Assembly: GCF_022581195.2 (NCBI RefSeq)
Contig: NC_061470.1
Span: forward strand, 10,850,001 to 10,914,000
DNA: 64,000 nucleotides
Reading direction: 5' to 3'
Source: Helicoverpa zea
Lineage: Eukaryota; Arthropoda; Insecta; Lepidoptera; Noctuidae
A program made the translations under genes and the position numbers. Positions 12,981 to 25,115 of the stretch are shown in pieces. Under the pieces are notes generated by a model, which was not told where the DNA came from, did no database searches, and worked only from the letters and a program-made list of their open reading frames with translations. Position 1 is the stretch's first letter, and each line of letters opens with the position of its first letter.

Positions 12981-14910
12981 GATGAGCTACAAATAGGCAT
13001 CGGAATTAAGTTTCTGTCGGTTTTCTGTACGCCTTTTAATTATTTCTTCGTACCCCTTCAGGTACTTTGATCAGCCCCTTCAAGTCTCTTGATTTTCAGA
13101 ATTGACTGATAGGCACTTATAAATTGTAATTACGTTTGCACTGTGACTGCGGAGATATTTCTTTTTTTAAACTGACGTCTTTAAGTAAACAGTGAAAAAA
13201 GGGGTGAGTTTTTTTCTCGGATATTTTGTTTATTTAAGGGGTAGAGGTGTTATAATTTGAATAAGATATTAAACAATCGAAACAGCAGTCCTAAAACCAA
13301 CCAATTAAAATACAAGTCAATCTAATCAAAAATCTATCTTCCAAAAAATGGCAGCGCTCCAAGAGATGCGCCCGCGCCGATTCAATGGCTACCCCCCATT
13401 CACTCGTCAACGATCAATCAACACGCATGGATCATTACGTGGATCCCTCGCCGATCTATAGATCTGCCATCTTACCCAACTGCGCATAAATCAAGGTGGT
13501 ATGTCTTATTGGAACGTCTGCACTTAATATAGTCGTTTGATCGCGGAAGACGAATGCTTTTTTGAACTTTTTCCAGTCAATTAATGTCAGATAAAGGTCT
13601 TAAGAAAATATATCGATAGATGGCGTTGATGTCACATTAGTCAAGTATATTGGCTTAAAGAGCATCCTCTTGGTGGACTTATTTCATTAGTGCACATTGC
13701 TTTTGAAAGTTCACGCAATTGTGACTAATGTTAGCTTAAGTAGGAGGATCCTGAAAGTCTACCTAAGAAGATAATGTATCATTCTACAGTACATATTAAT
13801 ACGAGCTACATATTAATACTTCTCTTTAAAAAATCTCATATAAAATCTTGGCGCCCAAAATACAATATTTCACCAACTTATCGGGGAAAAACGACTTGAA
13901 ATTTCCCCAATATCTTCCCGCTTCGGAAGTTTACAAAGATTTTCTCTATAACGTCATGTTTATTATATGTGAGGTGTAATATTGTAATATATTGTATGTC
14001 AGTTTGTTTCGCGCCTCGCGAGCATCGGTAGTTGCCAATAAACGTCTCCCTTCTCATATTATGGGCAAAGATTAAAACTTTTTAAGCACAGATAGGACAC
14101 TCTATAGATATTTTTTCTACAGATTTTTCAGGCTTTTAGGTATTTTAAATAAGATTTTGAATTAATGGACAAAAATTTATATAAATAAATTGCTCATGTC
14201 TACGTCAATGTCGATCTTGGATTTCTAATCTAATGTAATAAAAGTTGATAGTGATGAAAAACCTCCAATTGTTTAGTGTTCATGAACATTTTCAGCTTTG
14301 TATTTGGATTTTGATAAATCATTATCGAGAATGTTCTATGTTTATAGTTGTAGGCAGAAATGCCTTTCTAAATTGTGTCGTATCTGCCATAATCATATCG
14401 TATGCAACATCCCTAACAAGTACCTCATTGTGAACACGATTGGAGATAAAAGCCTAGCTAATAACGCGCCAATAAAGGCTTTATTGAGCCGAACGGAATT
14501 AAGAGGCGACGGAAATTACCGATGTTAGCCGAACGTCGCCGAATTTAATAACGCACGTTCAGTTTTTAATGTACTTTCGTGGGGGGAGAACGTGTAGGGG
14601 TAGGTAATTAATTGAAACATTTTATTAGACGATATTACTTACTGATTTATTTGATGTTTTTGATGAACGCATAAATTAACATTACATGCATGTATATACA
14701 CACAGGTTATTGTTTACGCAAAATCTAGATAAAAATAAACTTCCCACGCACACATGTCATGTAGCAAACCAAATCAAAATCAGTCCTTAATTCACATTTA
14801 ACAAGCGGCAACCTGTTACAGTTAATTCCGCCATTAACACCATTCCCAGTTGACCGGACCAATAGCTAGACAATGTAAATCATTGCTGTGTACGATCTCG
14901 CGCGAACGCT

Positions 14911-14950
14911 TCCGAACGGCTCCGAACAATGCCGAAGATAGAAATCTAAA
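14911..14950. repeat. four-unit array with 10-bp period (NCCGAAC)
   Basis: In 10-bp register the units are CGCGAACGCT, TCCGAACGGC, TCCGAACAAT and GCCGAAGATA. The motif is related to part of the array at 12921-12980. The sequence is GC-rich against an AT-rich background. Confidence 0.7.
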
Positions 14951-15995
14951 TGAGTCGAGTTAAATATTGTTTAAATGCGCTCTTTTGGCTTAATCATAGG
15001 CTCGAGTGGGTACCAGGTGATCATAGATAGTTCGTACGTTGACTTCGTAGCTTGCTTGATGATTCTAATTGCCTGGTTATGTACGCAACTTCGGTATGAA
15101 AGCGTGACAGATTTTTGCGATACGTACCTACGTAGGTATGTATGAATGTCATTGTGCGATAATTTCCTTCTTATTGCGTACCTAATATTGTTGTTAACTG
15201 CTTAGGACTAAAATAAGAAGGTTTTTTAGTTACAAGAAAATATTCTTGCCTTAATCTTCTATCCAGAGTCAATAAAACTAGCTTCTTCTTCGATTCTAAA
15301 TAAAAGAGAACTTCAAAAAACTTAATCCAAACAGAATACCTAACGATTCACACTAGAATTCGCGTGCAACGAAACAAACAGTCAATAAGCGAACAATGCG
15401 CAACACAAGTGCGTCCGCACGTAAAGTTCTCACAACAAGCGAATAAATGTCCCGGTACGGCACAACTTGTGCGCACCACTGTACACCTATACCTGATTTG
15501 TGAACTTCGAACATTGGACAAAGATTAACTTGTCAGACAGGATAACAATATTGTACAAACTTAAGACTTAGTTGACTCTTCTTATTAGGACATAAATGTC
15601 CCAAAATGGAACACATAAAATGACGAAAAGTTATAGATTAAAAATTAAATGTCTAAAAAATTTCAAAAACATCAAACTAGCTATAATAAAATAAATATTT
15701 AATCAATATCGAGTGCCTATTTACTAATAGCAAAAATAATAAAAATTTGCCTCACAGAAGAAAAACAAAATAGGCATAAAACACGCCTTCACTCGTCACT
15801 TCTGCATCAATAGCTACTCACTATCGAAATCGCAGGTGAGAATATTGAGTTTTATTGGCGCCCGCACCGAACGCCTGAAGCCAAAGTTTTTGATTTAGTT
15901 TGCTAACAACTACATCGAATACCGAATACATTACCAATAGTTCTTTATTATATAGTAAGCTACGTATATTTCATATGTATTGAAAGGATTTTGTG

Positions 15996-16140
15996 TACCA
16001 GTCTTACCTAGGAGTACCGGGTTGATGAGGCCAGATAGGCAGTCGCTCCTTGTAAAACACTGGTGCTCAGCTGGCTCCGGTTAGACTGGAAGCCGACCCC
16101 AATGTAATTGGGAAAAGGCTGGGCAAATGATGAAGATATT
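15996..16140 (+). repeat. lepidopteran dispersed repeat, plus orientation
   Basis: This carries the sequence I recognise from many moth loci: a core with GATAGGCAGTCGCTCC, then GGTTAGACTGGAAGCC, GACCCCAA and GGGAAAAGGCT, ending in an ATGATGA-type tail. A diverged copy in reverse orientation lies at about 63721-63840. It has no coding capacity and its exact class (SINE-like or 3' tail of a larger element) is not settled here. Ends are approximate. Confidence 0.8.
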
Positions 16141-16636
16141 TGCATAATTGAATTTTCCAAAAAAAATGCAGTGTTCTAAAGATATGGATGATTAAAAATA
16201 CTAGTGATGATGATTTCCTCACAAATAACTGGGTTAATTCAAGAATTGTGAAATCACATTAGTGCCAAGTTGTCACTTTCAATCTAGTAATATGATTGTC
16301 CGAACATAGTGGTATGTCTGTCAGACATCATGGAAATGTGTTATTTTATGAAATATTAAACTTTTTGTAACGCGCTACACATTTTTCAACAAATGATCAT
16401 CATATTAATACAAGCAAAATGCATTTTTACAGTTGAAAAGTTTCCACTATTACATAGAGAAGTTTCACAAATTACAATGTCTGCCAAAACATCGAGACAC
16501 CACACAAATTCTAATCGCGTTCCTGAATTAACGGAAACACACGAAAATTCAAATGTGGAACGCCGGAATCACCAATCGGATTATCGTTCTACATGTATAA
16601 AAGACGAAAATTCCCGTTCTTACCCCTTTGGCTGAC

Positions 16637-16676
16637 ACCCCTCGCGGCCGCGGGGGTGAGGCGAGGGGGGCGAGGC
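16637..16676. other. short GC-rich island with CGCGGCCGCG palindrome
   Basis: ACCCCTCGCGGCCGCGGGGGT contains a perfect 10-bp palindrome (16643-16652) that extends by a few more pairs, then runs into GGCGAGGGGGGCGAGG. It is almost pure G+C inside AT-rich intron. No function is assigned. Confidence 0.6.
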
Positions 16677-19600
16677 TAATGGCAGTACCACTCGGATTCA
16701 TTAGTAAATTAGAAAGCGGATGAGTCCAAAGTTACGAAAATTCAATATCTAATAATGATCAAGTCTTACCTGCCTATAGTCGATAGAAGGGTTTGAACGA
16801 AAATTTACCGTACCGAAGGCCTCCTATTTGAATTTGTCAATCCGACTTTGTTGAGAATTGAATTATTTAGTTTTCGATTCGACTCCGGTCGGGTTTTGTT
16901 TGTCTGAGGTGTTCATGCTCTGCGGGTTTGTTTTGTCGAACCATTTCATCAATACCGACCTTTTTGCATGTGGAAAAATTTGGGTCAGAGGATGGCTGCT
17001 CAAAAGAAATTAATGATACACGAATCTCACAAAATCGCAGGTACTTCACTATGTGTATTAAAATATATCAACCCTCCTCTGCAGCACTTGATTACAAACT
17101 ACATAATCTGAACCCAGGGTACATGAGACCCTTAAAAATCTGCAAAACAAAATTGGAAATCTAAGAGCTTAATCAAATTACTATGTAGACGTTATTAAAA
17201 AATACGTTTTTTTTTCGCCCTCTAAATCTATTGAACGGCGCTTAATATCTCAATGTCGGTTTTAATTTGGTAGCGTCGTGTTACATCCCAACAGTTTTAT
17301 TTTCAGAAAAGTAAGACAAGGAAACGAGTTTCGACAGCCTACGTGGAAAATAAATAATAATGTGCTGATTTTTTGATCGAATTAGAAGAAAAAATACAAT
17401 TTCTTTAGACAGGGAAATATTGTTTTACTTTGGTACTAAGATATTTTCAACAATATATTAATCTATCTTCGATGTCATTAAAATAAGCACATACATGAGT
17501 TGACATGTACGAATTATTAGGCAAATTATCTGACAATGGTCAGACGGGTAAGATGGGGAGGCTTGAGGGGACCGTGAAGGGTAAATAAAGTCCACGATAC
17601 ACAGACTGAAAAAATCGTAGACACGACTTTATTTAAAAAAACTTTAAAAAGTGTGTATGCGTAAATGGGTTATTTTGGTGAAAATTAAGTTGTGAATATT
17701 AACTAACCTAACAAGTCTCATAAAATGAAAAAAAAATGTTTTTCCTCTGTATTATTCTATTAAATGATCATCAGAAAAACAATCAATTTTTAATACGAAC
17801 TAAGTAGAATCCAATTATGGCATACTATTCGTTCACAGTCTAACTTGCATTGAGTAAGATCTCAGTTTTTACGTACATTACTGACGTATCAGTCACGCTG
17901 AAGTTTTTCCCATAATTGAGTTCTTTGAACACAGACATAACAAACAATTATTATCTGTATATATTGACTAATCCTTCAGCTACAGGGTTCCCGAAAAAAA
18001 AACAAGCCCTGAAGCCCTTTCGACCAGCAAGGAGGGCGTCCTTTATCATATTTATTTTATTTCAATTCGGTACGAATTTAATCCTTTTCCATTAATTAGT
18101 GACCGCTCCCCGTATAATGCGGGGTCTGACCGACCCCTCGCGAGTGCGTTAATTTTTCTTGGCGGCGTAGGGTTGGGTGTGGGATAAGTCATAACCGATC
18201 GACATTTTTGGTTAACGTGTCTTTATTTTGTGAGTAATTTTCGGGCAATGAATAAGCGGGAGGTAAATAACATAAAAGCATCATTACGGTAATTCAAAGG
18301 CGTCGTTTTCGATCTCCTTAAAGATAAAAGATACATTAAAAGGAAGGGAAATATAAAAACAAAAATGAAAGATCACTTAATATTGAACAATAATCAAGTA
18401 GTTCCAAATAGTGACAAGAGCCTCGTACTTTCAAAACATAAAAATTCATAAGCATTTTAATTCGTTCGCTCGACCGTAACGCTCTCACCGAAACATATAT
18501 GTTTTCCTTCATTATATTCACAATTTTATATAATGTTCTAGAAACGGATGCGTTACTCATTGAGATTCACCTTTCTGTTATCAGATCTAACGTACCATGT
18601 ATCATATTAATTGGTCGTTTCATGTTCATTATAATTAAATCTTAATTTTTCGGCTCCATGTTTTTTGTTAATACGTTTTTACTGTTAGCTTTTATAATTT
18701 TATTGTTTTGGGTTACACGTGGACGGAGCAACGCTCTGTCTTTTGTCTTATCGGAAAACTATATGTTCTTTTATCCCTGATTCACTTACAAAAGAAACAT
18801 AGTTATTGGCTTCTAGTATGTGTTTAAATAATTCATCATTATCATCATGATGATTCATATTCAGTTCTATCACAAAAGCTTCTCTTGTTTCTTTGAAGTC
18901 GTCATATATAATACCTACTGAGTGACGACATACATAACCAACAATCATAAAAGTCAGTCCAGCAATTCATCCGTTGTATCCAAATTGTCGTTCTTTTAGT
19001 CATTATGTATTTTCTTTTCGCAGTCATTATCAGTCATTAGAATACACGAAATACCGATGTGGTTACAAACAGAAATGTGTACTTTGACTCATAGATACAA
19101 AACTGTGCCAATGTACAACGTCGTCGACAACAGATTTTCAGATAATATTGCACAAAATCTTGTTTTTAATAATAAATATGACACTGACAATCGTGTTGAG
19201 ATGTAAATTATGTTTTTTGAAATTGTTTTCGGGATTTCTGATTTGATCGTTAGCGTTTTTATGATAGTATGAAACGCAATGAAAGTGACTCCAAGATCCG
19301 GTGTACCGATATAGGTAGCATTAAACAAGCTTGAAGGATTACCTGTCAATGATAGGTGCGAAGTAATTCTGAAGACAGTTCACGTAAACCTGTCCGATAT
19401 TGAAGTGTCACATAGATTTTACGATATTCCTCGCCTTCCGGTACTCGTTGAAATAAGTCTTCAACGTTATGTTATTGCTAAAGTTTTCTCTCCCGCCACA
19501 ATCCCAGACGAATGTTGGTAGTTTTAAAAATAATATCTCGTTCAAGACTATTTGCAGAAGCCATTCGCGTTACGTTTATATTTTTCCTTTTTATTAGGAA

Positions 19601-22600
19601 GGTGGAAACATTTAGCCTTCGCAATACTTTTCTAAAGAAAAAAAAAACAAGTCTCAACCCTTAAAAGTCTGAACAATAACAGCGGCCGTAACCGCTTTAC
19701 AAATCAAATTCAAATCGTAAACAAATCACATTGGGATTGAAACAAAGAAGACTTAGACAATGAGCTTTCAATACAATTCCCTGGTATTTTGCCTCTCGAT
19801 CATATTGATCGATTACGCTAACCGAATAAGTTTGATTGATTTTATTGTTCTTAAGAAAACTGAAGCCAGACGTAACAATTTTCGCAGAAACCCAAACAAC
19901 TTTTATATTCCGAGAAAATGTAAAATATTTGTCACTAAATCTCAACAGTGAGGTAGTAAAAACCCAAAATTCTGAGACAGTTAAAACAGAGATGAGTAAC
20001 CATTAAAAGGTAACTAACCCACGCGAGTTTCCAGCAATTAAACACATTGATCAACAAGATCTGATTGGACCACGTTATTTTCCAAATCTAAGAGCGCAAT
20101 AACTCATTGAATCATTAAGCCGACCACCGTTACTGTAATTGTTCGCCGTGAGAGTTCAATTACTAAAATTACACCGACTTAATCTATTGCACAAACATAC
20201 TAAAATTTAGAATCAGATGACTTGAATAGATAAGTATTCTTTGTTAGTCCCCATCGCGTTAATTGCCGGTTTAGTACGAAGCCGTGCACTTCGGTTAGGT
20301 TCTTTTTGAATAACGGATCGTCATTGATGGCTATCTGCGCTAATGTAAGTTCGTAGACAGCTTTACGCTAGGATTTAATCTTCAGAATTAATTACTCTTT
20401 GTTTAGAACCAATATGTTAATTCCTAGCTTACAGATCTAATTCAATGTCAACATTATAGATCTGCTGAAAAGATGTAAGCAACTTTCAGATAATTACGAA
20501 CTTTTTAGCGTTTCGCATAAAATATTTTTGGAACAATGATATCTATAATTCGTCGCGTCGATCCGTCCCAGTTTCGCAGTCATCAAAGTTTCTCATCTCT
20601 TTCATGTTCAAAGCTATAATTCATCAATGTCGAGCGACTCACCTTTCTTGTCCACACAATCGAAAAAATCTACTTTCTCACATTATCCGCCGAAATGTTT
20701 CTTCAACTATTATAAAAACATTTTTGACGACATCGACTGTTTTTAATTATTCGGAATTATTACATTCTCATTACGCTTCACACAATGCTGATAGTTCTTC
20801 TTCTATTTTAATTGAATGTGCCACTTCCTCTTTAATGACTACTTTCATACTTTCGTGTTTCTACTTTCTAGTTGTAAACATAAAATTATTCGGTCGAAGT
20901 ACATCGCTTCTGTTTAAAGTTTAATTTGAATTACGCACTTTACGATGGCGGTTTTCTATAGTCTAAATAGATAACTTGTAATGGTCGGCGTCGTGGTCGG
21001 CTGGCCAGAGATGACACGATAAATGTGCATAGTGGGCTGCTACTATGTTTTGGGTCCGATATACTGCTGTTAGAATTGATACATGTGATAATGTCGTACG
21101 TGATTTATATATTTTTACTTCCCGTACAATTTCATTAGTTTCTTCACCATGCTCTACTGCGTCACCTGTAGCTGCTTCTAAATTTCTTTCCAATCTGTGG
21201 GCATCCTTCACCTCCGGCCCACAATGTCATAAAGCTAAGGTCTCGATGACGACAGGCTCCAAGGGCGTTTATTCTTAAAACACTGCACTGAGTCAGGCAG
21301 CGAGGCTGAGTGATCAATCTTGTTCAATTGAGCGAGCGTTACGTAATCGGGACACCGTCAATTTGCTACTAGGTGATAGGAATTATCGACTATTCGGTTA
21401 CCAGTAAATCTGTACTCCGAAGTTAATAAATGATTTTCTTTGATATGATGTTATAGGAAATACTGAGGAAACTTTGTAATAGATGACTGAATCCATAAAT
21501 TATATCAAAGATGATCAGAATGATCCCGGGAATCCTACACGATTTGCCTCGGTATCTGCTGTAAAATAACGTTTGAAGCAATAACTAACTGTGTAGGAAA
21601 ACATTAAGACACGGGAGCAAACACAAATATTTACTTATTACCGTATTGGAAGACTTTCTTAGAATCCTGATCGTTTTGAGATGTCGTGTCGTGTTCCAGT
21701 TAGAATGCCATTAGTAACTGTTTGTGTTACATGTAGTGTATCTAGATATGTGTGAACATATCATACAGGTTCATAAGCATGTACCTTTGTAGAAAAAGTT
21801 AAAAAGTTACTGATTTCGTAGGTTTATTTATAAGGATTTGCTCTTTGTAGTCTAAAAATCTCTAAAAGTCTGAACTTAAATACAGAGTTTGCATTGCCAA
21901 TTAACAAACTACAAATTGGATAAATTCACAAATACTTAGGCAATCTACAATGAATTATAAATACAAGTTAAGAGTTGGCTGATAAAGAAGAAAGTTGTGT
22001 AGCTAATATAATTAGACAAGTATGGTGTATAATCCGCTCATCTTTGGTTTCATCAGAAACATGCGCCAAGTGCGTAAACAGCTGCGTGTTTAAGGCGTTT
22101 CAGACAAGATTTTCACGCTGCGTTAACGCTTGTTAGTTTTGAAGAATGTCTGCAGAAAAATTCTGAATTTTCCAATCCATATTTGCATCAATCAAAGCAT
22201 GTAGTACCCATACTACAGCTTCAAGCTCTTTTTTGTTAACATCATTGTCTATATCTTCCATATCGTTGTTTAGTTCGTCCTTTCACCAAGTCAAGCTATG
22301 TATAACCAAAAGCCGCTTCACATTCGCTGTGTGTGTGGCATCGCCCTTCTAATCTGCGTCCATATCATGAGCTGATAGTATCTGTTCAGGTGGCGTGCAG
22401 TCACGCGTTGCTGCAGTCTTGTGCTCTTATACTTTAGCTTTCTTTAACTAATGACTCATTATTTTAGTTAAGATTTATTTTTAATGAGATATTTTTCGGT
22501 GGTGTTTCGGTGGACTTGATTTTTTAAACTGTCTTTTCTAGTACTGGATGGCTTATGGTCTAATAGTTTTCCATTTAATTTATTTTTTTGTCTGTTTTGA

Positions 22601-22770
22601 GCTCATTACTCGTAGGCAACAATGCTTCATTCGTATTAAGGTCAAAAGTTCTATAAAAATCAAAACATGTATTGTATGCCTAATGATTAATTTATCACAC
22701 CACATTGATGGCTTTTTATAAACAATACAACGTAACAAACACCTTTTTCATTATTTCACCAATAGCTAGT

Positions 22771-22822
22771 CGTACTTCCGGCGATCGCTGATAGCCTCAA
22801 TGATGATGTTACCGGAAGTACG
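22771..22822. promoter_or_regulatory. paired ETS-type sites in an 11-bp inverted repeat
   Basis: CGTACTTCCGG (22771-22781) and CCGGAAGTACG (22812-22822) are exact reverse complements 30 bp apart. Each contains the ETS consensus CCGGAAGT, the right-hand one as ACCGGAAGTA. The pair lies about 255 bp upstream of the exon. Pointed/Yan-type binding is a possibility; the arms could instead be the ends of a tiny foldback repeat. Confidence 0.4.
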
Positions 22823-23057
22823 TCACTATGGGAACTGGTAATTAGATTACATTAATACATTTGCGCTCGCGCTTGTGAAAAATTTACTTCCTTTAGAATA
22901 TTGTTGTTGCTTCAATGCAGGATATTGATGGGGTCAAATTGTTTTATACATGTACCTAAATATTTATTTTAATAGTGTGTCTACATACATTAGATATCTA
23001 TCCATCTACACTTAACTTATAGTTCCTACTTACTATGAAGTTACAAAATTCTCAAAA

Positions 23058-23077
23058 TCCTTTTTTCATTGTTCCAG
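23058..23077 (+). other. splice acceptor (polypyrimidine tract plus AG)
   Basis: A T/C-rich tract ends in TTGTTCCAG immediately before the CGA codon that opens the exon. The boundary falls where Drosophila Cut reads Q|R (FWQQ|RATL), which fixes the exon start and implies phase 0. Confidence 0.88.
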
Positions 23078-23392
23078 CGAGCCACACTGGCCGAAAAAGA
23101 AGTGACCACGTTGAAAGAGCAACTGGCCACCACCAGTCCGACTCCCCTTCAGGCCACAGTCCCAAAGACCAATGGCTCCCACATAGAACCCACCAGGGAC
23201 CAAGCCACGGAGACGAGGATTGACAGGTTCAGCCCTGACATCAAGGAAGAGAAGCACGACGTTGATGACGACGTAGAACAGAAGATGGAGATGGCAGCCA
23301 CCGGGAGAAGTAATAGCAACTCCTCGAGGAGTAGTCCCGTGGTGCACCAGCCGGGGAACCTTGAGGGAGAGCTCGCTGCTAAGGAGAAAGAG
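23078..23392 (+). CDS. ct: internal exon of homeobox protein Cut (ct/CUX family)
   Basis: This is a single internal exon of 315 nt (105 codons), read in phase 0 at both ends. Cut is a nuclear transcription factor with an N-terminal coiled coil, three CUT repeats and a homeodomain; in Drosophila it specifies external sensory organs, wing margin and other fates. Only part of the N-terminal region is here. The exon opens with RATLAEKEVTTLKEQL, which matches Drosophila Cut just after its FWQQ segment with about one substitution. It continues through a Ser/Thr/Pro linker, an acidic stretch (EEKHDVDDDVEQ) and a Ser/Asn-rich run, and closes on AAKEKE, the start of the next heptad-rich segment (AAKDKE in fly). 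The middle is far shorter than the fly's long low-complexity insert. The open frame runs on past the donor to a stop near 23428, which I treat as intron read-through. Family comparison is from memory, with no alignment run; no DNA-binding domain is in the window. Confidence 0.9.
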
Positions 23393-23400
23393 GTATGTAC
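23393..23400 (+). other. splice donor GTATGTAC
   Basis: The sequence GAG|GTATGT follows the AAKEKE codons. It is a good donor consensus and lies exactly where similarity to Cut stops. Translation beyond it gives about a dozen unrelated residues and then a stop. Confidence 0.88.
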
Positions 23401-23830
23401 TTTTGGAAATCTAGTAGTAGTACAGTAAATGGAACTAGCTGAAGGATTTGTTCTCTTGATCTAATAGAAAACAACAGTTTAAAGGGTATTTAACATAATG
23501 CTAGAACCCTTAAAAAATATTAAAGTATGTAGAAGTATTGCGGTGAATATAAAGCATTAATGAAGTTATAGCTGTAAAATTTTCAACATAACAATCTATC
23601 ATTCATCGTGTAAATTCTTATCATATAACCGCACATTCGAATGTACCACATTTATATATAGGATGTCCTATTACTGTACATGAATCTTTTCATATATCAG
23701 TGCCACTATCCACGATCATAGGCCATGTGGGCGGCCATCCACCAGTTATGACAACACTAGCCATTGACACAAACGCTGCATCACCGCTCTATTGCTCTCA
23801 ATTAGAGCTGCGCCCAGTCGACTCGCGTTA

Positions 23831-23890
23831 ATTGACTGTATCGATAATATTGATTGATCGATTGGTGGGCGGCCAACATTGTTATCGACG
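23831..23890. promoter_or_regulatory. ATCGAT/CCAAT-type cluster 450 bp after the exon
   Basis: ATCGAT occurs at 23840-23845 and 23857-23862, and a reverse CCAAT (ATTGG) follows directly at 23861-23865. A TTAATTGA homeodomain core lies just upstream, and ATCGA recurs near 23884. CUX/Cut is known as CCAAT-displacement protein. This could be an intronic element that Cut or another homeodomain protein binds. Confidence 0.35.
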
Positions 23891-24124
23891 GTTAAATTAA
23901 TAGGTGATTGTGTAAATTTTGAGACTACAGAAAAATACGGGTCCATTCATTCCTAAATGAAAATACGTAAAGTTTCTTACAAATGGGAATTCATTGTACA
24001 GGTGAGAGTTGTCAAAACTACTTGATCACATCGCAACTAGGTACGTAACTTTTCCAGGAACGGACTTTCTCAACAAAAGCTTTTAAAAGAGCTTGTAAAA
24101 GTTTCGAAAGAATAAAATAACAGT

Positions 24125-24355
24125 TATAGTTCGGCCATTCAGAGAATGCGTTCCTGACACGTCGCGATTGAACTGACGACGTAACTACATTCATTGATTA
24201 TTGATATAATAATGTTGTTTTAATGCTCCTCAATTGTTAAAACGGTAAACAACCAGCAAAAATATTTTTATCGTAACTGCAACGCCATTGCAAAGTTACG
24301 TCGTCAGTTCAATCGCGACGTGTCAGGAACGCATTCTCTGAATGGCCGAACTATA
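24125..24355. mobile_element. 231-bp MITE, copy 2
   Basis: This is the same 231-bp element as at 4974-5204, in the same orientation, with perfect terminal inverted repeats of about 62 bp. The only differences I see are two adjacent bases just inside the left repeat. It lies about 730 bp downstream of the cut exon. The near identity of the copies points to recent mobilisation. Confidence 0.9.
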
Positions 24356-25115
24356 AGAATCGTAACTGGGCCAGTAAAACGTTAAAAAAAGATCGATTTC
24401 ACTAAAAATCGCGCACATATCACGCGTGTACATGGAAACTCAATTTAGAAGTAGCATCACGTTAAACAAGTCTTCACTCTTAAGAGGTGCGGAAAAAGTT
24501 ATCATGTCTTGTCGACATTTCGACATCGGTGTTGGCACAACACTAATTGAAATTAGCAGCGCGCTCTGATCGCTTGCCAATGCCAATTAAGCCAGAAAAG
24601 ATAATGTAGTATTAGAGAATAGATAACTATAGTTTTTCGTGGCATTATGTTCAATGTTAGATTACAATCTGAATCTAGTATTTCCGGCGTATTCTCAAAG
24701 AAATTCGTATCGCTTCAGAATCTCAGAAATAAATAGGCTAATGAGTATTATTCGTGTTATTGAACGAAAATAAAATCAAGCTCAAAATTTTTTACAATAT
24801 TTTTGAGTACAAAAACTTACAAGAACTTGTCAATACGCCTCAACAGTCTGCTTCTGAGAATCTCGTATAGACTTGAGAGTTATACTAGGTGGTTTGATTC
24901 CAAGATCTGGAAAACCACCAAAAGTACCAGCATCCTTCCATGATGCATTTGTCAAATTCCTTATAGACCGTGCTCCAATTAGCCATCATACTATAAATAA
25001 CGTTCGTGTCGCGTGTCTCAGCGAGCTTCATAAACGGTGATATTTATTTAGTGCAAGGATTACGTTCGTTCGGTGCCGATCAATCATCCCATTGAACGTA
25101 TCCTGTTTCCTCTGC

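Larger units (their letters stand above)
1..23077 (+). other. ct: upstream intron of cut (5' end outside the window)
   Basis: At least 23 kb of non-coding, AT-rich sequence precedes the exon. I looked for the exon that should come before it (encoding a peptide like INDWFFKKEQIYLLAQFWQQ) and did not see it, so it probably lies further upstream. Open frames here are about 60-106 codons, lack recognisable domains and overlap on both strands, as expected by chance. Contents beyond the listed repeats and motif clusters are unremarkable AT-rich sequence; between them I see nothing I can name. That this is one continuous intron is inferred. Confidence 0.7.

Noticed and set aside
23066..23347. 93-codon reverse-strand open frame over the cut exon
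   Set aside because: It is the antisense shadow of the real exon and has no recognisable domain.
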